A stretch of DNA of 64,000 nt from contig CAJUKG010000009.1 in the NCBI GenBank assembly GCA_910586925.1, forward strand, positions 1-64,000, in the 5' to 3' direction. A program made the position numbers and the translations under genes. Origin of the DNA: an uncultured Christensenellaceae bacterium. GTDB lineage: Bacteria; Bacillota; Clostridia; Christensenellales; Pumilibacteraceae. Of this stretch, positions 24,648 to 32,987 are shown in pieces (positions within the stretch are counted from its first letter, which is position 1; every line of letters begins with the position of its first letter). The notes below the pieces were generated by a model that searched no databases, was not told the DNA's origin, and saw only the letters and a program-made list of their open reading frames with translations.

Positions 24648-26055
24648 CTTGACGATGATGACCGACCTGTATCAGTTGACGATGATGGACGGTTATTTTT
24701 TGAAAGGAAAATCCAAGGATACCGCTGTTTTCGACGTTTTTTTCAGACAGAAAGACGGGTTTAACTATGCCGTGTTCGCAGGACTCGATCAGGCGATAGA
24801 CTACATTCGCGACCTGCATTTTTCGAGCGAAGATATAGACTACCTGCGTTCGCTGAACGTGTTCCATTCCGAGTTTCTCGAATATTTGAAAAATTTTCGT
24901 TTTACGGGCGATCTGTACTCGGTTTGCGAGGGCGACATAGTGTACCCGCAAGAGCCTATCGTCGTCGTGAAAGCTCCGCTCATAGAGGCGCAGCTTATAG
25001 AAACCGCGTTGCTGAACATAATCAGTCACCAAACGCTTATCGCCACTAAATCCGCACGCATCGTCACTGCAGCACGCGGCAAGAACGTGGTGGAGTTCGG
25101 ACTGCGGCGTGCGCAAGGTCCCGATGCGGGCATTTACGGCGCACGCGCCGCGATAATCGGCGGGTGTACGGGTACGAGCAATGTGCTTACAGGTCAAATG
25201 TTCGACATACCCGTAAAAGGCACGCACTCGCATAGCTGGGTCATGAGTTTCGACAGCGAGCTTGACGCGTTTCGCGCTTTTGCCGACGTATACCCCGACA
25301 CATGCTTACTGCTCGTCGATACGTATGACACGGTGCAGGGCATCAAAAATGCGATCACCGTATTTAACGAGATCAAGGCGAAAGGACACAAGCCGATGGG
25401 GATACGCCTTGACAGCGGCGACCTCGCGTATTTGTCGAAGGTGGCACGGCGCATGCTCGATGAAGCGGGATTTCCCGACGCGGTCGTGTTTGCGAGCGGC
25501 GATATAGACGAATACCTGCTCGAATCGCTCAACAGTCAGGGCGCGAAGATCGACGTTTACGGCGTGGGAACAAAGCTGATAACGAGCGAGGACACGCCGT
25601 CGCTCGGCGGGGTATACAAGCTGTCTGCGATCGAACGCGGCGGAATACTCGAGCCGCGCATGAAGATCTCCGATTCGATAGTCAAGGTTACAAATCCCGG
25701 GTTCAAAACGCTGTACAGGCTTTATGACAAAAAGTCGGGCATGGCGATCGCCGATCTTATTGCGCTCAAGGATGAGGCTATAGACAAACCGCTCGTGTTG
25801 ACGCACGAAACGGAACGGTGGAAAACAACAAAGCTCGAAGATTACGAACTGCGGTGCATGCTGCATCCCGTATTCGAGAACGGCAAATGCGTGTACGAAA
25901 AACCGACACTTCAAGGCATTGTGGAATTTGCTCGGTCCGAGAAAGCGAAGTTTTGGGACGAGTATAAACGCATAGACAAGCCGCAAATTTACAAAGTCAA
26001 TCTTTCGGATAAACTGTACGAACTCAAACATTCGATACTCAAACGGCACAAATAG
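24640..26055 (+). CDS. pncB: Nicotinate phosphoribosyltransferase
   Basis: A 471-residue enzyme that makes nicotinate mononucleotide from nicotinate and PRPP in NAD salvage. The family opening MTDLYQLTMMDGYFLKGK, the region VVEFGLRRAQGPDAG, the histidine-containing GTHSHSWVMSF and the phosphate-binding IRLDSGDLAYLSK are all present. The gene overlaps the upstream membrane protein gene by 8 bases. A GGAGGG lies 13 bases upstream of this ATG; an ATG at 24652 is less likely. A small stem-loop without a T-run follows at 26062-26080. Confidence 0.95.
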   Translation: MRNLTMMTDLYQLTMMDGYFLKGKSKDTAVFDVFFRQKDGFNYAVFAGLDQAIDYIRDLHFSSEDIDYLRSLNVFHSEFLEYLKNFRFTGDLYSVCEGDIVYPQEPIVVVKAPLIEAQLIETALLNIISHQTLIATKSARIVTAARGKNVVEFGLRRAQGPDAGIYGARAAIIGGCTGTSNVLTGQMFDIPVKGTHSHSWVMSFDSELDAFRAFADVYPDTCLLLVDTYDTVQGIKNAITVFNEIKAKGHKPMGIRLDSGDLAYLSKVARRMLDEAGFPDAVVFASGDIDEYLLESLNSQGAKIDVYGVGTKLITSEDTPSLGGVYKLSAIERGGILEPRMKISDSIVKVTNPGFKTLYRLYDKKSGMAIADLIALKDEAIDKPLVLTHETERWKTTKLEDYELRCMLHPVFENGKCVYEKPTLQGIVEFARSEKAKFWDEYKRIDKPQIYKVNLSDKLYELKHSILKRHK

Positions 26056-26114
26056 AAAAACGACAGCCGCTACTGTCGGCGGGCGACGGCATAAAAATTA
26101 TTTCGTAGGTGATC

Positions 26115-26768
26115 ATGGACAAAAAGAGGCTTTACACACAGGCTGATCTTGACGCGTATGCGGAAACGATCAAGCGCGAATGTGAGCAAATGCTTTTGCG
26201 TCAACGTGCGCGCATAGACGAATTGCGCGTGAGTTTGCGTGCCGCCGAAAAGAAAATCGCCGATTTCGAGGGTCAAAAAGACCGCGTATACAGGGCGATC
26301 AACGCCGCACTCAAAAAGGCGGACGACATCGAGCGTGTGTCTATCATAAAGTATAATCAGGAAATCGCGCAGTTAAAGAGCTTTCACAATAAGTGGGTTA
26401 GCTATTTCAATAAGATCCTCGCCGCATATCCGCTCGATGAGGACTTAATCGCCGCAAGCAAGGCGAGCGGGAGAATAGCCGAGGTGCTCGAGCGCATACC
26501 CGATCTCGATGCGCGTTACGACGAGGAACGCGAAAAGCTCATCGACTCGATAGAGGAGGAGAATGCCGCGATCGCGGACGCGACGGAGATAGAAGAAACC
26601 CCTATGCCGCCGAGCCTGTCGCAGAAAGAGGAAGCCGCGCCGCCGTCGCAGGACGATTTTGCCGCAGACAGATCTCCCGCGGGATTTTCGTTCGCGGAGG
26701 CTTTGCATCCGAAGGGCGATCTTAAGGACATAATGCGCGAACTCGGCATTATAATCGACGATGATTAG
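26115..26768 (+). CDS. Hypothetical coiled-coil protein
   Basis: A 217-residue soluble protein. Residues ~8-70 are a strongly predicted coiled coil (long runs of E/K/R/L/A heptads), followed by a second helical region around SFHNKWVSYFNKILAAYPL and an acidic, proline-containing linker. A short conserved-looking end segment has GDLKDIMRELGI. The layout recalls DivIVA/GpsB-type or other cell-division scaffold proteins of clostridia, but no family signature is clear enough to assign. AGGTG precedes the ATG closely. A terminator follows. Confidence 0.75.
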   Translation: MDKKRLYTQADLDAYAETIKRECEQMLLRQRARIDELRVSLRAAEKKIADFEGQKDRVYRAINAALKKADDIERVSIIKYNQEIAQLKSFHNKWVSYFNKILAAYPLDEDLIAASKASGRIAEVLERIPDLDARYDEEREKLIDSIEEENAAIADATEIEETPMPPSLSQKEEAAPPSQDDFAADRSPAGFSFAEALHPKGDLKDIMRELGIIIDDD

Positions 26769-26789
26769 AAAATAAAAACAAGTATACGG

Positions 26790-26824
26790 AAACACCGCCG
26801 CGATTGAGTATTGCGACGGTGTTA
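26790..26824. terminator. Bidirectional terminator
   Basis: AACACCG...CGGTGTT stem with inner CGC/GCG pairing (26791-26823). On the plus strand ATTCTTTG follows; on the minus strand the longer TTGTTTTTATTTT follows. It lies between the convergent genes ending at 26768 and 26822 and overlaps the latter's stop codon. Confidence 0.65.
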
Positions 26825-27700
26825 TTCTTTGTTCAAAAGCGATTTGACATAGCTTTCGGAATTGTGGTCTATTATCTTGAACGAATAGATTAAAATCGGC
26901 ACGATTATCAGAACGGCTACGAAAATATTTATCAAGTACAGCAGTAAAAATACCGCAATGTCGATGGCGATTATCGTCGCCGCGACCGCAATGTTCAGCA
27001 TTATGTTCGCGGGGGTGATCACGTCTTTGAGCTTGACGGTTTTGTCTTTATGGATAAGCCATGCGAGTATCAAAGTGAACACTTCGTATACGATCGCGCC
27101 CGCCGCAAATACGAGTATGACGTAACCTTTTATGGTGATAGTCAGGAAAAACAACGCGACGGAGATCGATGCCGACAATAACGGTTCCAATACCAAGTGC
27201 AGTATTTTTTGTTTGATATTGCGTTTTGCGGTTTTTCGTCGCACCACTATGCCGGTCACGAAGTCGGCAAGAACTATTCCCAAAGCGCATATCACTACGG
27301 CGACTATCAGAATACCGATAGCCGACGAAATGAAAGTCTGTATTATTTCGTTAAAGCCGGTCGTAAAGCCCTCGACGCTTATGTCGAGCGTTTGCAAAAA
27401 GCCTATGACGGTATTTTGCAGCCATTCGGTATCGAGTATTTCTTTTATGACAGTCCCGAAATCTTGACTCCAATCTATTTGCGCGATCGAGTAGTCTATA
27501 AATTCCTGTATCGCAGTCCCCGAACCTTCGACAGATTCGTCGATAAGCACGAAAATATCGCCGAACATTTTTTCGATGATCTTTATAAAGTTTTCGACCG
27601 CGCCGTACGTCGTAAATATGAGAAAAAAGTATATTATGCCCATAGGTACGAAAATGTAAAGCATATTCTTGAAAAAGTTTTTCATTCCGTTTTTGTACAT
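26822..27700 (-). CDS. Hypothetical membrane protein
   Basis: A 292-residue protein with one N-terminal helix (about 10-32), an extracytoplasmic amphipathic region (about 35-130) and at least four further helices (about 135-160, 180-200, 205-225, 240-280). It has no catalytic motif. AGGAAAC precedes the ATG. I do not recognise the family. Clostridia often carry similar proteins annotated only as YhgE-like or of unknown function. Its own promoter at 27758-27786 suggests a single-gene unit. Confidence 0.75.
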   Translation of the reverse strand: MYKNGMKNFFKNMLYIFVPMGIIYFFLIFTTYGAVENFIKIIEKMFGDIFVLIDESVEGSGTAIQEFIDYSIAQIDWSQDFGTVIKEILDTEWLQNTVIGFLQTLDISVEGFTTGFNEIIQTFISSAIGILIVAVVICALGIVLADFVTGIVVRRKTAKRNIKQKILHLVLEPLLSASISVALFFLTITIKGYVILVFAAGAIVYEVFTLILAWLIHKDKTVKLKDVITPANIMLNIAVAATIIAIDIAVFLLLYLINIFVAVLIIVPILIYSFKIIDHNSESYVKSLLNKE

Positions 27701-27757
27701 TGTTGTTTCCTATGGACGCTGTTTGCGAGGCGCATCGCGCTTTCGCGTGTTATACCG

Positions 27758-27786
27758 AATATACTACAATATCATACAAATGTCAA
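27758..27786 (-). promoter_or_regulatory. Promoter of the membrane protein gene
   Basis: On the minus strand TTGACA (27786-27781), 17 bp, TATATT (27763-27758). Confidence 0.82.
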
Positions 27787-27826
27787 CCGAATGACGGTTT
27801 GTTGCGATCATATGTCGAATCATGCA

Positions 27827-27858
27827 AAGAAAACGGCGTTCGCATTCGCGAACGCCGT
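27827..27858 (-). terminator. Terminator of rpsT
   Basis: ACGGCGTTCGC (27858-27848, read on the minus strand) pairs perfectly over 11 bp with GCGAACGCCGT around a four-base loop, followed by TTTTCTTTG. It lies downstream of the S20 gene. Confidence 0.8.
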
Positions 27859-27888
27859 CGATAGTATGTAAACCAAAGGGTAGGGCGA

Positions 27889-28467
27889 TTATTCCTCTGC
27901 GGGAGTTTCGTCCTTCTTTTTGCGGGTCTTTTTGGGCTTTTCTTCCGCAGGAGCTTCTTCGGCTTTGTCGGCTTTCTTTGCTTTTGCGGGTTTTTCTGCC
28001 TTTTCCGCTTTCTCCGCCTTTTCGGCTTTTGCGGGTTTTTCCGCCTTGTCCGCTTTCTTTTTCTTTTCCGTCTTTTCCGCTTCTTTTTCGAGCTGTTTTG
28101 CGCGGAATTCGGCGCGGGCGGCTTCGCGTGCTTCTTTGGCGGCGCGAGCTTTCTCGGCGGCGATCGTCTTATTGTCTTTCTTGACGACGACGGTGACTTT
28201 GCCGCTCTTGATATCGCTCAAACGCTTGGAGAGAGCGGATTTCTTGTTTGCGGCGGCATTCTTATGCAAAACGCCTGCGGTAACGCCTTTGTCGATGATT
28301 GACATGGTAAGGGGAAGCAAACGCTCGGCTTCTTCGATGTTTGCGGTGTCGATTGCTTTGTTGAAAGCCTTGATGGCGTTGTTGACCTTGGAACGGTCGG
28401 CGCGGTTTCTGGCGTTCTTCTTCTTGGTAATCAGTACGCGCTTTTTTGCGGATTTGATGTTAGGCAC
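27889..28467 (-). CDS. rpsT: Ribosomal protein S20 with long lysine/alanine/glutamate tail
   Basis: The first ~88 residues are S20, a 16S-binding small-subunit protein: PNIKSAKKR at the start, ARNRADRSKVNNAIKAFNKA, then VLHKNAAANKKSALSKRL. The remaining ~100 residues are a low-complexity tail of K, A and E with repeated KAEKAEK/KPAKAE units, ending in an acidic segment. S20 normally stops near 85-90 residues. The start is GTG at 28467 with AAAGGAG 7 bases before it; the longer frame is only read-through of the leader. The promoter is at 28508-28536. gpr lies divergently next door, as it does beside rpsT in many Bacillota. Confidence 0.93.
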   Translation of the reverse strand: MPNIKSAKKRVLITKKKNARNRADRSKVNNAIKAFNKAIDTANIEEAERLLPLTMSIIDKGVTAGVLHKNAAANKKSALSKRLSDIKSGKVTVVVKKDNKTIAAEKARAAKEAREAARAEFRAKQLEKEAEKTEKKKKADKAEKPAKAEKAEKAEKAEKPAKAKKADKAEEAPAEEKPKKTRKKKDETPAEE

Positions 28468-28507
28468 AATGTAACTCCTTTGTCGCATTATTTCTTTTTG
28501 CCATAAA

Positions 28508-28536
28508 ATTATACCACACTTTAATTATTATTGCAA
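28508..28536 (-). promoter_or_regulatory. Promoter of rpsT
   Basis: On the minus strand TTGCAA (28536-28531), 17 bp, TATAAT (28513-28508). Confidence 0.8.
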
Positions 28537-28587
28537 CTGTTTGTCACGACAGGATTAAAAAATTTTTCTTTTACAAACAATATTTTT

Positions 28588-29340
28588 ATGGAAAACAGTG
28601 CGATTTTGACCGATATGGCGGTGGAGTTCTATAAACATTCACACAGCTCCGACGACGGTTTGATTAAATTCTACGAAGTGCAGGTCGATGCGGGAATGGC
28701 GAGAAAGCTCGGGAAGCCCGTCGGTCGGTACTCGACGCTCGAAACGCCTGCGGTGCTCGGCGGCGATACCGACAGTTTCGACGCGGTGTCGGAACGGCTT
28801 TGCGAATGTCTGCTCGGATATTGCGGCAAGGCGGGCTGCACCCTCGTCGCGGGGCTGGGAAATCCCGATCTTACCGCCGACGCGCTCGGCAGTCGCGTGT
28901 TCAAGCGGCTCAACGTGAACAGGCATTTGCGAAAGGACAGGTGTCTTTGCGCGCTCACGCCCAATGTGCTCGGCATGACGGGTATCGAGAGTTTCGATAT
29001 TATTTACGCGGTGACAAAGCGCATAAAGCCGGATATAGTGATCGCGGTGGACGCGCTCACCGCCGCCGCGTCGTCGCGCATCGCGTCGGCATTTCAAGTG
29101 ACCGACAGCGGCATCACGCCGGGCAGCGGCGTCATGAATCATCGCATGCGGCTGGATATGAACTCGCTCGGCGTGCCCGTAGTGTCGGTGGGCGTGCCGC
29201 TCGTCGTGTACGCGTCCACAATAGCGGGCGAGTGCCTTGTCGGACACGACATGGTGGTGACGCCGAAAGATATAGACATTCTCGTCGAGGACTGTGCGCG
29301 CATAATCGCGAACGCCATCAACGCCATGATCGAAATTTGA
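28588..29340 (+). CDS. gpr: GPR germination protease, short form
   Basis: A 250-residue protein with the spore protease GPR core: VAGLGNPDLTADALGSRV, then GMTGIESFDIIYAVTKRIKP, then AVDALTAAASSRIASAFQV and TDSGITPGSGVMNHR, then LGVPVVSVGVPLVVYAS. GPR degrades small acid-soluble spore proteins at germination. This copy is shorter than typical members (about 320-370 residues), lacking much of the C-terminal region. It sits beside rpsT, a conserved arrangement. The ATG at 28588 is preceded only by an AT-rich stretch without a ribosome site, and the frame is open back to a TTG at 28531, so the start is uncertain. Confidence 0.88.
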   Translation: MENSAILTDMAVEFYKHSHSSDDGLIKFYEVQVDAGMARKLGKPVGRYSTLETPAVLGGDTDSFDAVSERLCECLLGYCGKAGCTLVAGLGNPDLTADALGSRVFKRLNVNRHLRKDRCLCALTPNVLGMTGIESFDIIYAVTKRIKPDIVIAVDALTAAASSRIASAFQVTDSGITPGSGVMNHRMRLDMNSLGVPVVSVGVPLVVYASTIAGECLVGHDMVVTPKDIDILVEDCARIIANAINAMIEI

Positions 29341-29376
29341 TCGGCGACCGAAGATAGATGACAGAATTAAACCGAA

Positions 29377-30093
29377 TCATTTTCTTGTCTTGATAAACCG
29401 CACGCTGCCGCCGTTTTTACCTTGCGACAGACCTGCGGATAGTTCGAGGCAATATCGGAGCCGAGCCGCCGCGCCCGCCGCGCCGTCGTAAATTTTTATG
29501 CCGCCCGCGTAGAATTTTTTAATGAGCGGTACGATATACGTATAGTGCGAACAGCCGAGCACCACCGCGCCCGCATCGCGGTACGGCGACAGAATATCGA
29601 ATACTTCGTGCTCGATGCGGTCTATACTATCTACGTTGTCCTCTATCAGTTTGGCGAGAAACGGTTGTGCTACGGGTATTATCCTGCGGTCGCATGTCTG
29701 AATAAGCCGCGCAAACTTATCGGAGCGGTAAGTAGCTTCGGTGACGAGCGCGACGGCGTATTCTTTTTTGCCGAGTTCGCGAAAGCACGGTTTTACAGCC
29801 GGTTCCAAACCGACGACGACCCGCGTCGAATACAGTGCGCGAATGTCGTCTATCGCGGTCACGGTCGCGGTATTGCATGCGATCACCACCGCTTTGCAGT
29901 TCATTGAAAACAGTGTCGCGCAACAGCCGCAAGCCGCGCGTTTGATTTGTTCGGGCGGTTTCGTGCCGTACGGCATGTTTGCCGTGTCGGCGAGATATAT
30001 GTACTTCTCGTCGGGAAGCAGTTGTCTGCACTCGCGCAGTACGTTCAGACCGCCCGCGCCGCTGTCGAATACGCCTATCGGATTGTTTCGCAT
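29377..30093 (-). CDS. murI: Glutamate racemase
   Basis: A 238-residue enzyme converting L- to D-glutamate for peptidoglycan. The opening GVFDSGAGGLNVLRE contains the catalytic region, ADTANMPYGTK the substrate loop, and the two catalytic cysteines are in VIACNTATV and VLGCSHYTYI. Family length is about 250-270, so this is slightly short. No ribosome site is visible and a TATGAT directly overlaps the start. It lies downstream of glmS on the same strand, separated by a terminator. Confidence 0.93.
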   Translation of the reverse strand: MRNNPIGVFDSGAGGLNVLRECRQLLPDEKYIYLADTANMPYGTKPPEQIKRAACGCCATLFSMNCKAVVIACNTATVTAIDDIRALYSTRVVVGLEPAVKPCFRELGKKEYAVALVTEATYRSDKFARLIQTCDRRIIPVAQPFLAKLIEDNVDSIDRIEHEVFDILSPYRDAGAVVLGCSHYTYIVPLIKKFYAGGIKIYDGAAGAAARLRYCLELSAGLSQGKNGGSVRFIKTRK

Positions 30094-30149
30094 ATCATAC
30101 TGTTTATGCGCGTAACGGGCGATAGGTGAATGTTCGCGCGGCGAATTTT

Positions 30150-30183
30150 ATGCAAACGAAATCCCCGCGCGAAACGCGGGGAT
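30150..30183 (-). terminator. Terminator of glmS
   Basis: On the minus strand ATCCCCGCG (30183-30175) pairs with CGCGGGGAT (30169-30161), followed by TTCGTTTG. It lies 10 bases after the glmS stop. Confidence 0.65.
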
Positions 30184-30192
30184 ATTAGGCGA

Positions 30193-32019
30193 TTATTCTA
30201 CGGTGACGGACTTTGCGAGGTTTCGCGGTTTGTCTATGTCGCAACCGCGGTCTGCGGCGACGTAGTATGCAAAGAGCTGGAGCGCGACCGCCGTGAGAAC
30301 GGGTGAGAGATCGTCGTCGCATTCCGGCATGACGAACATACCGTCGCAGAATTCTCCGACGTCCGACGTTTTCGGCGTGGCTATGGCGAGGACCGATCCG
30401 TAGCGCGACTGCACCGCTTTGATGTTTGACAGCATTTTCTGTTGCAGTGCGGACTGCGTGACGATCGCTATCGTGATCGTGCCTTTTTCTATCAGCGAGA
30501 TCGTGCCGTGTTTAAGCTCACCTGCGGCATACGCTTCGGCGTGAATGTACGAGATCTCTTTGAGCTTGAGCGCGCCCTCGAGCGATGCGGCATAGTCTGT
30601 GCCGCGCCCGATGAAGAACACGCATTTGTGCGAGGAATACTTTTCGGCAAACGTTTTTATTTTCGACGTATCGTCGAGAATATGTTGAACTTTCTCGGGC
30701 AGTTCGGTGATTTTGCGTAACAGCGATTTGTATCTGTCTTCGGAAATGTTGTGTTTTATTCGCGCCATTTTAAGCCCGATAAGGTAGAGCGCGGCGACTT
30801 GCGTAGTGTAGCCTTTCGTGGTCGCGACCGCGATTTCCGGTCCCGCATGCGTGTACAGCACGTCGTCCGCTTCGCGGGCTATCGCGCTTTCGAGCACGTT
30901 GACTACGGCGACGGTGTGCGACCCCGATTTTTTCGCGAGCTTGAGCGCGGCGAGAGTGTCGGCGGTTTCTCCGCTCTGGCTTATGATTATCGTGAGCGTG
31001 CGGTTATCGGTGATGGGGTCGGAATAGATGTATTCGCTTGCGAGCACGCAGTTGACGCGTATGCGGCAGTATTTCTCGATAAACGATTTGCCGACTATGC
31101 CCGCGTGGTACGCCGAGCCGCATCCGATGATGTCTATTTTGTCGATAGAATTGACGTTGTGCGCGTCGAGCACTATTTTGTCGAGTACGATCTCGTTGCC
31201 CTTTATGCGGGGACGAACGGTGTCGGTGATGGCGCGGGGCTGTTCGTAGATCTCTTTGAGCATGAAGTGCGGATAGCCCGCTTTTTCGGCGCGGGAAATG
31301 TCCCAATCTATGCTGTACGGAGTTTTTTCGATGCGGTTGCCGTCGCGGTCGAAGAAAGTCGCCGTGTGCGAAGTGAGCCGCGCGAATTCGCCGTCGCCGA
31401 GCTGCACGAATTCATGAGTGTGTTCGAGTGCCGCCGCAATATCCGACGCGATGAAATTTTCGTTCTTGCCGAGTCCTATTACGAGCGGATTGTCTTTGCG
31501 CATGGCGTAAACGGTGTCGGGAGCTTCCGTCGAAATAATGCCCACGGCATACGAGCCGACAAGTCGCTCGCAAACGGCTCGAACGGTGTCTGTCATGTTG
31601 CCGTTGTAAAGATACGCGGCAAGCTGAGCTATGACTTCGCTGTCGGTATCGCTCGCGAACACTACGCCCTTGCTTTCGAGATCGGATTTGATCTCGGCAT
31701 AGTTTTCGATTATGCCGTTATGCACGACCGCAAACCTGCCGTCTTGCGAAAGGTGGGGGTGTGAATTTACATCGCTCGGCACGCCGTGCGTAGCCCAGCG
31801 CGTATGCCCGATGCCGACCGTTCCGTGCGGCTTGTTGCCGCCGTCAGTCTTTTTCTTCAACGCTTCCACTTTGCCGCGCGTCTTTATGATCCCGATGTTC
31901 GTTCCGTCGAGCACGGCAATACCGCTCGAATCGTATCCGCGGTATTCGAGCCGTTCAAGACCTTTGATGAGTATAGGGGAGGCTTGCTTGCCGCCTGTGT
32001 AACCTATTATTCCGCACAT
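30193..32019 (-). CDS. glmS: Glutamine-fructose-6-phosphate aminotransferase
   Basis: A 608-residue enzyme that makes glucosamine-6-phosphate, the first step to UDP-GlcNAc. The N-terminal Ntn glutaminase domain starts at the catalytic Cys2 (MCGIIGYTGGKQ) with the RGYDSSG and GHTRWATHG motifs. Two SIS sugar-isomerase domains follow (IIGCGSAYHAG and FIGRGTDYAASLEGALKLKE), ending with KPRNLAKSVTVE. GGGAG precedes the ATG. The exporter gene lies 3 bases upstream, so no glmS ribozyme can sit directly before the gene. glmM is divergent nearby at 32988, so successive steps of the pathway are neighbours. Confidence 0.96.
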   Translation of the reverse strand: MCGIIGYTGGKQASPILIKGLERLEYRGYDSSGIAVLDGTNIGIIKTRGKVEALKKKTDGGNKPHGTVGIGHTRWATHGVPSDVNSHPHLSQDGRFAVVHNGIIENYAEIKSDLESKGVVFASDTDSEVIAQLAAYLYNGNMTDTVRAVCERLVGSYAVGIISTEAPDTVYAMRKDNPLVIGLGKNENFIASDIAAALEHTHEFVQLGDGEFARLTSHTATFFDRDGNRIEKTPYSIDWDISRAEKAGYPHFMLKEIYEQPRAITDTVRPRIKGNEIVLDKIVLDAHNVNSIDKIDIIGCGSAYHAGIVGKSFIEKYCRIRVNCVLASEYIYSDPITDNRTLTIIISQSGETADTLAALKLAKKSGSHTVAVVNVLESAIAREADDVLYTHAGPEIAVATTKGYTTQVAALYLIGLKMARIKHNISEDRYKSLLRKITELPEKVQHILDDTSKIKTFAEKYSSHKCVFFIGRGTDYAASLEGALKLKEISYIHAEAYAAGELKHGTISLIEKGTITIAIVTQSALQQKMLSNIKAVQSRYGSVLAIATPKTSDVGEFCDGMFVMPECDDDLSPVLTAVALQLFAYYVAADRGCDIDKPRNLAKSVTVE

Positions 32020-32022
32020 AAT

Positions 32023-32730
32023 TTACTCCCGTGGCGCAGTATTATTGCCGGTTGTGTCGTCGTGTGTGTCGCCGTCGGCGTTGCCCTCGGCATCGGTTGT
32101 GACGTCTTTCGGTTTGAAAATGATCAGTTTGACTATGAGCGTTATAACGACCGCCGCCGCTATTATGAAAAATGCGAGAAGAATGTAGTCGAGGTACGGC
32201 TCGAAAAGATAGCTTATAAGCGTAAGAATACCGCATGCGACGGCGTTGCCGAGCACAACGCCTATAAGTCCTTTGACGAATCCGATCTTGACTATCGACG
32301 CGACCGCGCTGCCCGTCCATACGCCCGTGAGCGGGAGCGGGATAGCTACGAAAAGCGCGGTGCCGCCTATCTTTTTCAGCTCGGACTTCGACAGAAACTT
32401 TTTGGGCGCATCCGGATTTTCTTCGGTTGCGAGCGCGCGGGATTTGCTTTCGAACTTGGCGTAAAGGAATTTGCCGAGCTTGGAGAACAGTTTTGTGCGC
32501 GACAGTGCGTTGATGATCGGTATGAGAATGAGAAGCAGTATCGGCGCGAGCAGCGACGAACCCAAAAACGCCCAACCGAACGCGACAAGCGGGTGCAGTC
32601 CCGCCCGCACGCCGAACAGGATCGCGGCGCGCGCTTCCGCTATGGGGATCATAGACAGCAGGAAAACCGTAAGCGGTATGCCGAGCGAAGCGTTAAGCGC
32701 GTCGGTTATGCTTTGAACAATAGCATCCAT
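32023..32730 (-). CDS. Small multidrug export family membrane protein
   Basis: A 235-residue protein with the PF06695-type pattern: helix-rich, starting with LLSMIPIAEARAAILFGVRAG and GSSLLAPILLLILIPII, later IPLPLTGVWTGSAVASI and KGLIGVVLGNAVACGILT, and a final helix with a charged cytoplasmic tail. Members are called small multidrug exporters, but their transport activity is poorly defined. It is first in an operon with glmS. The ATG lies 8 bases after a TATAAT box, with no room for a ribosome site, so the transcript may be leaderless. Confidence 0.82.
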   Translation of the reverse strand: MDAIVQSITDALNASLGIPLTVFLLSMIPIAEARAAILFGVRAGLHPLVAFGWAFLGSSLLAPILLLILIPIINALSRTKLFSKLGKFLYAKFESKSRALATEENPDAPKKFLSKSELKKIGGTALFVAIPLPLTGVWTGSAVASIVKIGFVKGLIGVVLGNAVACGILTLISYLFEPYLDYILLAFFIIAAAVVITLIVKLIIFKPKDVTTDAEGNADGDTHDDTTGNNTAPRE

Positions 32731-32738
32731 ACCGATAT

Positions 32739-32768
32739 ATTATAAGCAAAAATGCGCCGTTATGTCAA
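32739..32768 (-). promoter_or_regulatory. Promoter of the exporter-glmS operon
   Basis: On the minus strand TTGACA (32768-32763), 18 bp, TATAAT (32744-32739). The ATG follows after 8 bases. Confidence 0.8.
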
Positions 32769-32827
32769 CAAAATACAGTTAAATCGCGGTAATTCCCGAT
32801 AAAATCGGATTATTTGTTGTGTAAGCA

Positions 32828-32856
32828 TTGACAAAGGACGGCGAATGGCGTATACT
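32828..32856 (+). promoter_or_regulatory. Promoter of glmM
   Basis: TTGACA (32828-32833), 17 bp, TATACT (32851-32856). The predicted leader is about 125 bases and holds no riboswitch I recognise. Confidence 0.85.
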
Positions 32857-32987
32857 AATACTTGTAATATCGTTATTTGCGACGAAGTTTAACGAACGAA
32901 CCGCGTTCGGCATATATATAATTACTCGTTTCGGGCATTTTTACTATTTTCAATCATTGCGCTGTATGCGTGTGGAGGCGACATTAT

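Noticed and set aside
26056..26114. Terminator after pncB
   Set aside because: A CGACAG/CTGTCG stem is present but no T-run follows, so it is not called as an intrinsic terminator.
31990..32040. glmS ribozyme/riboswitch before glmS
   Set aside because: The upstream gene ends 3 bases before glmS and no ribozyme core can fit there.
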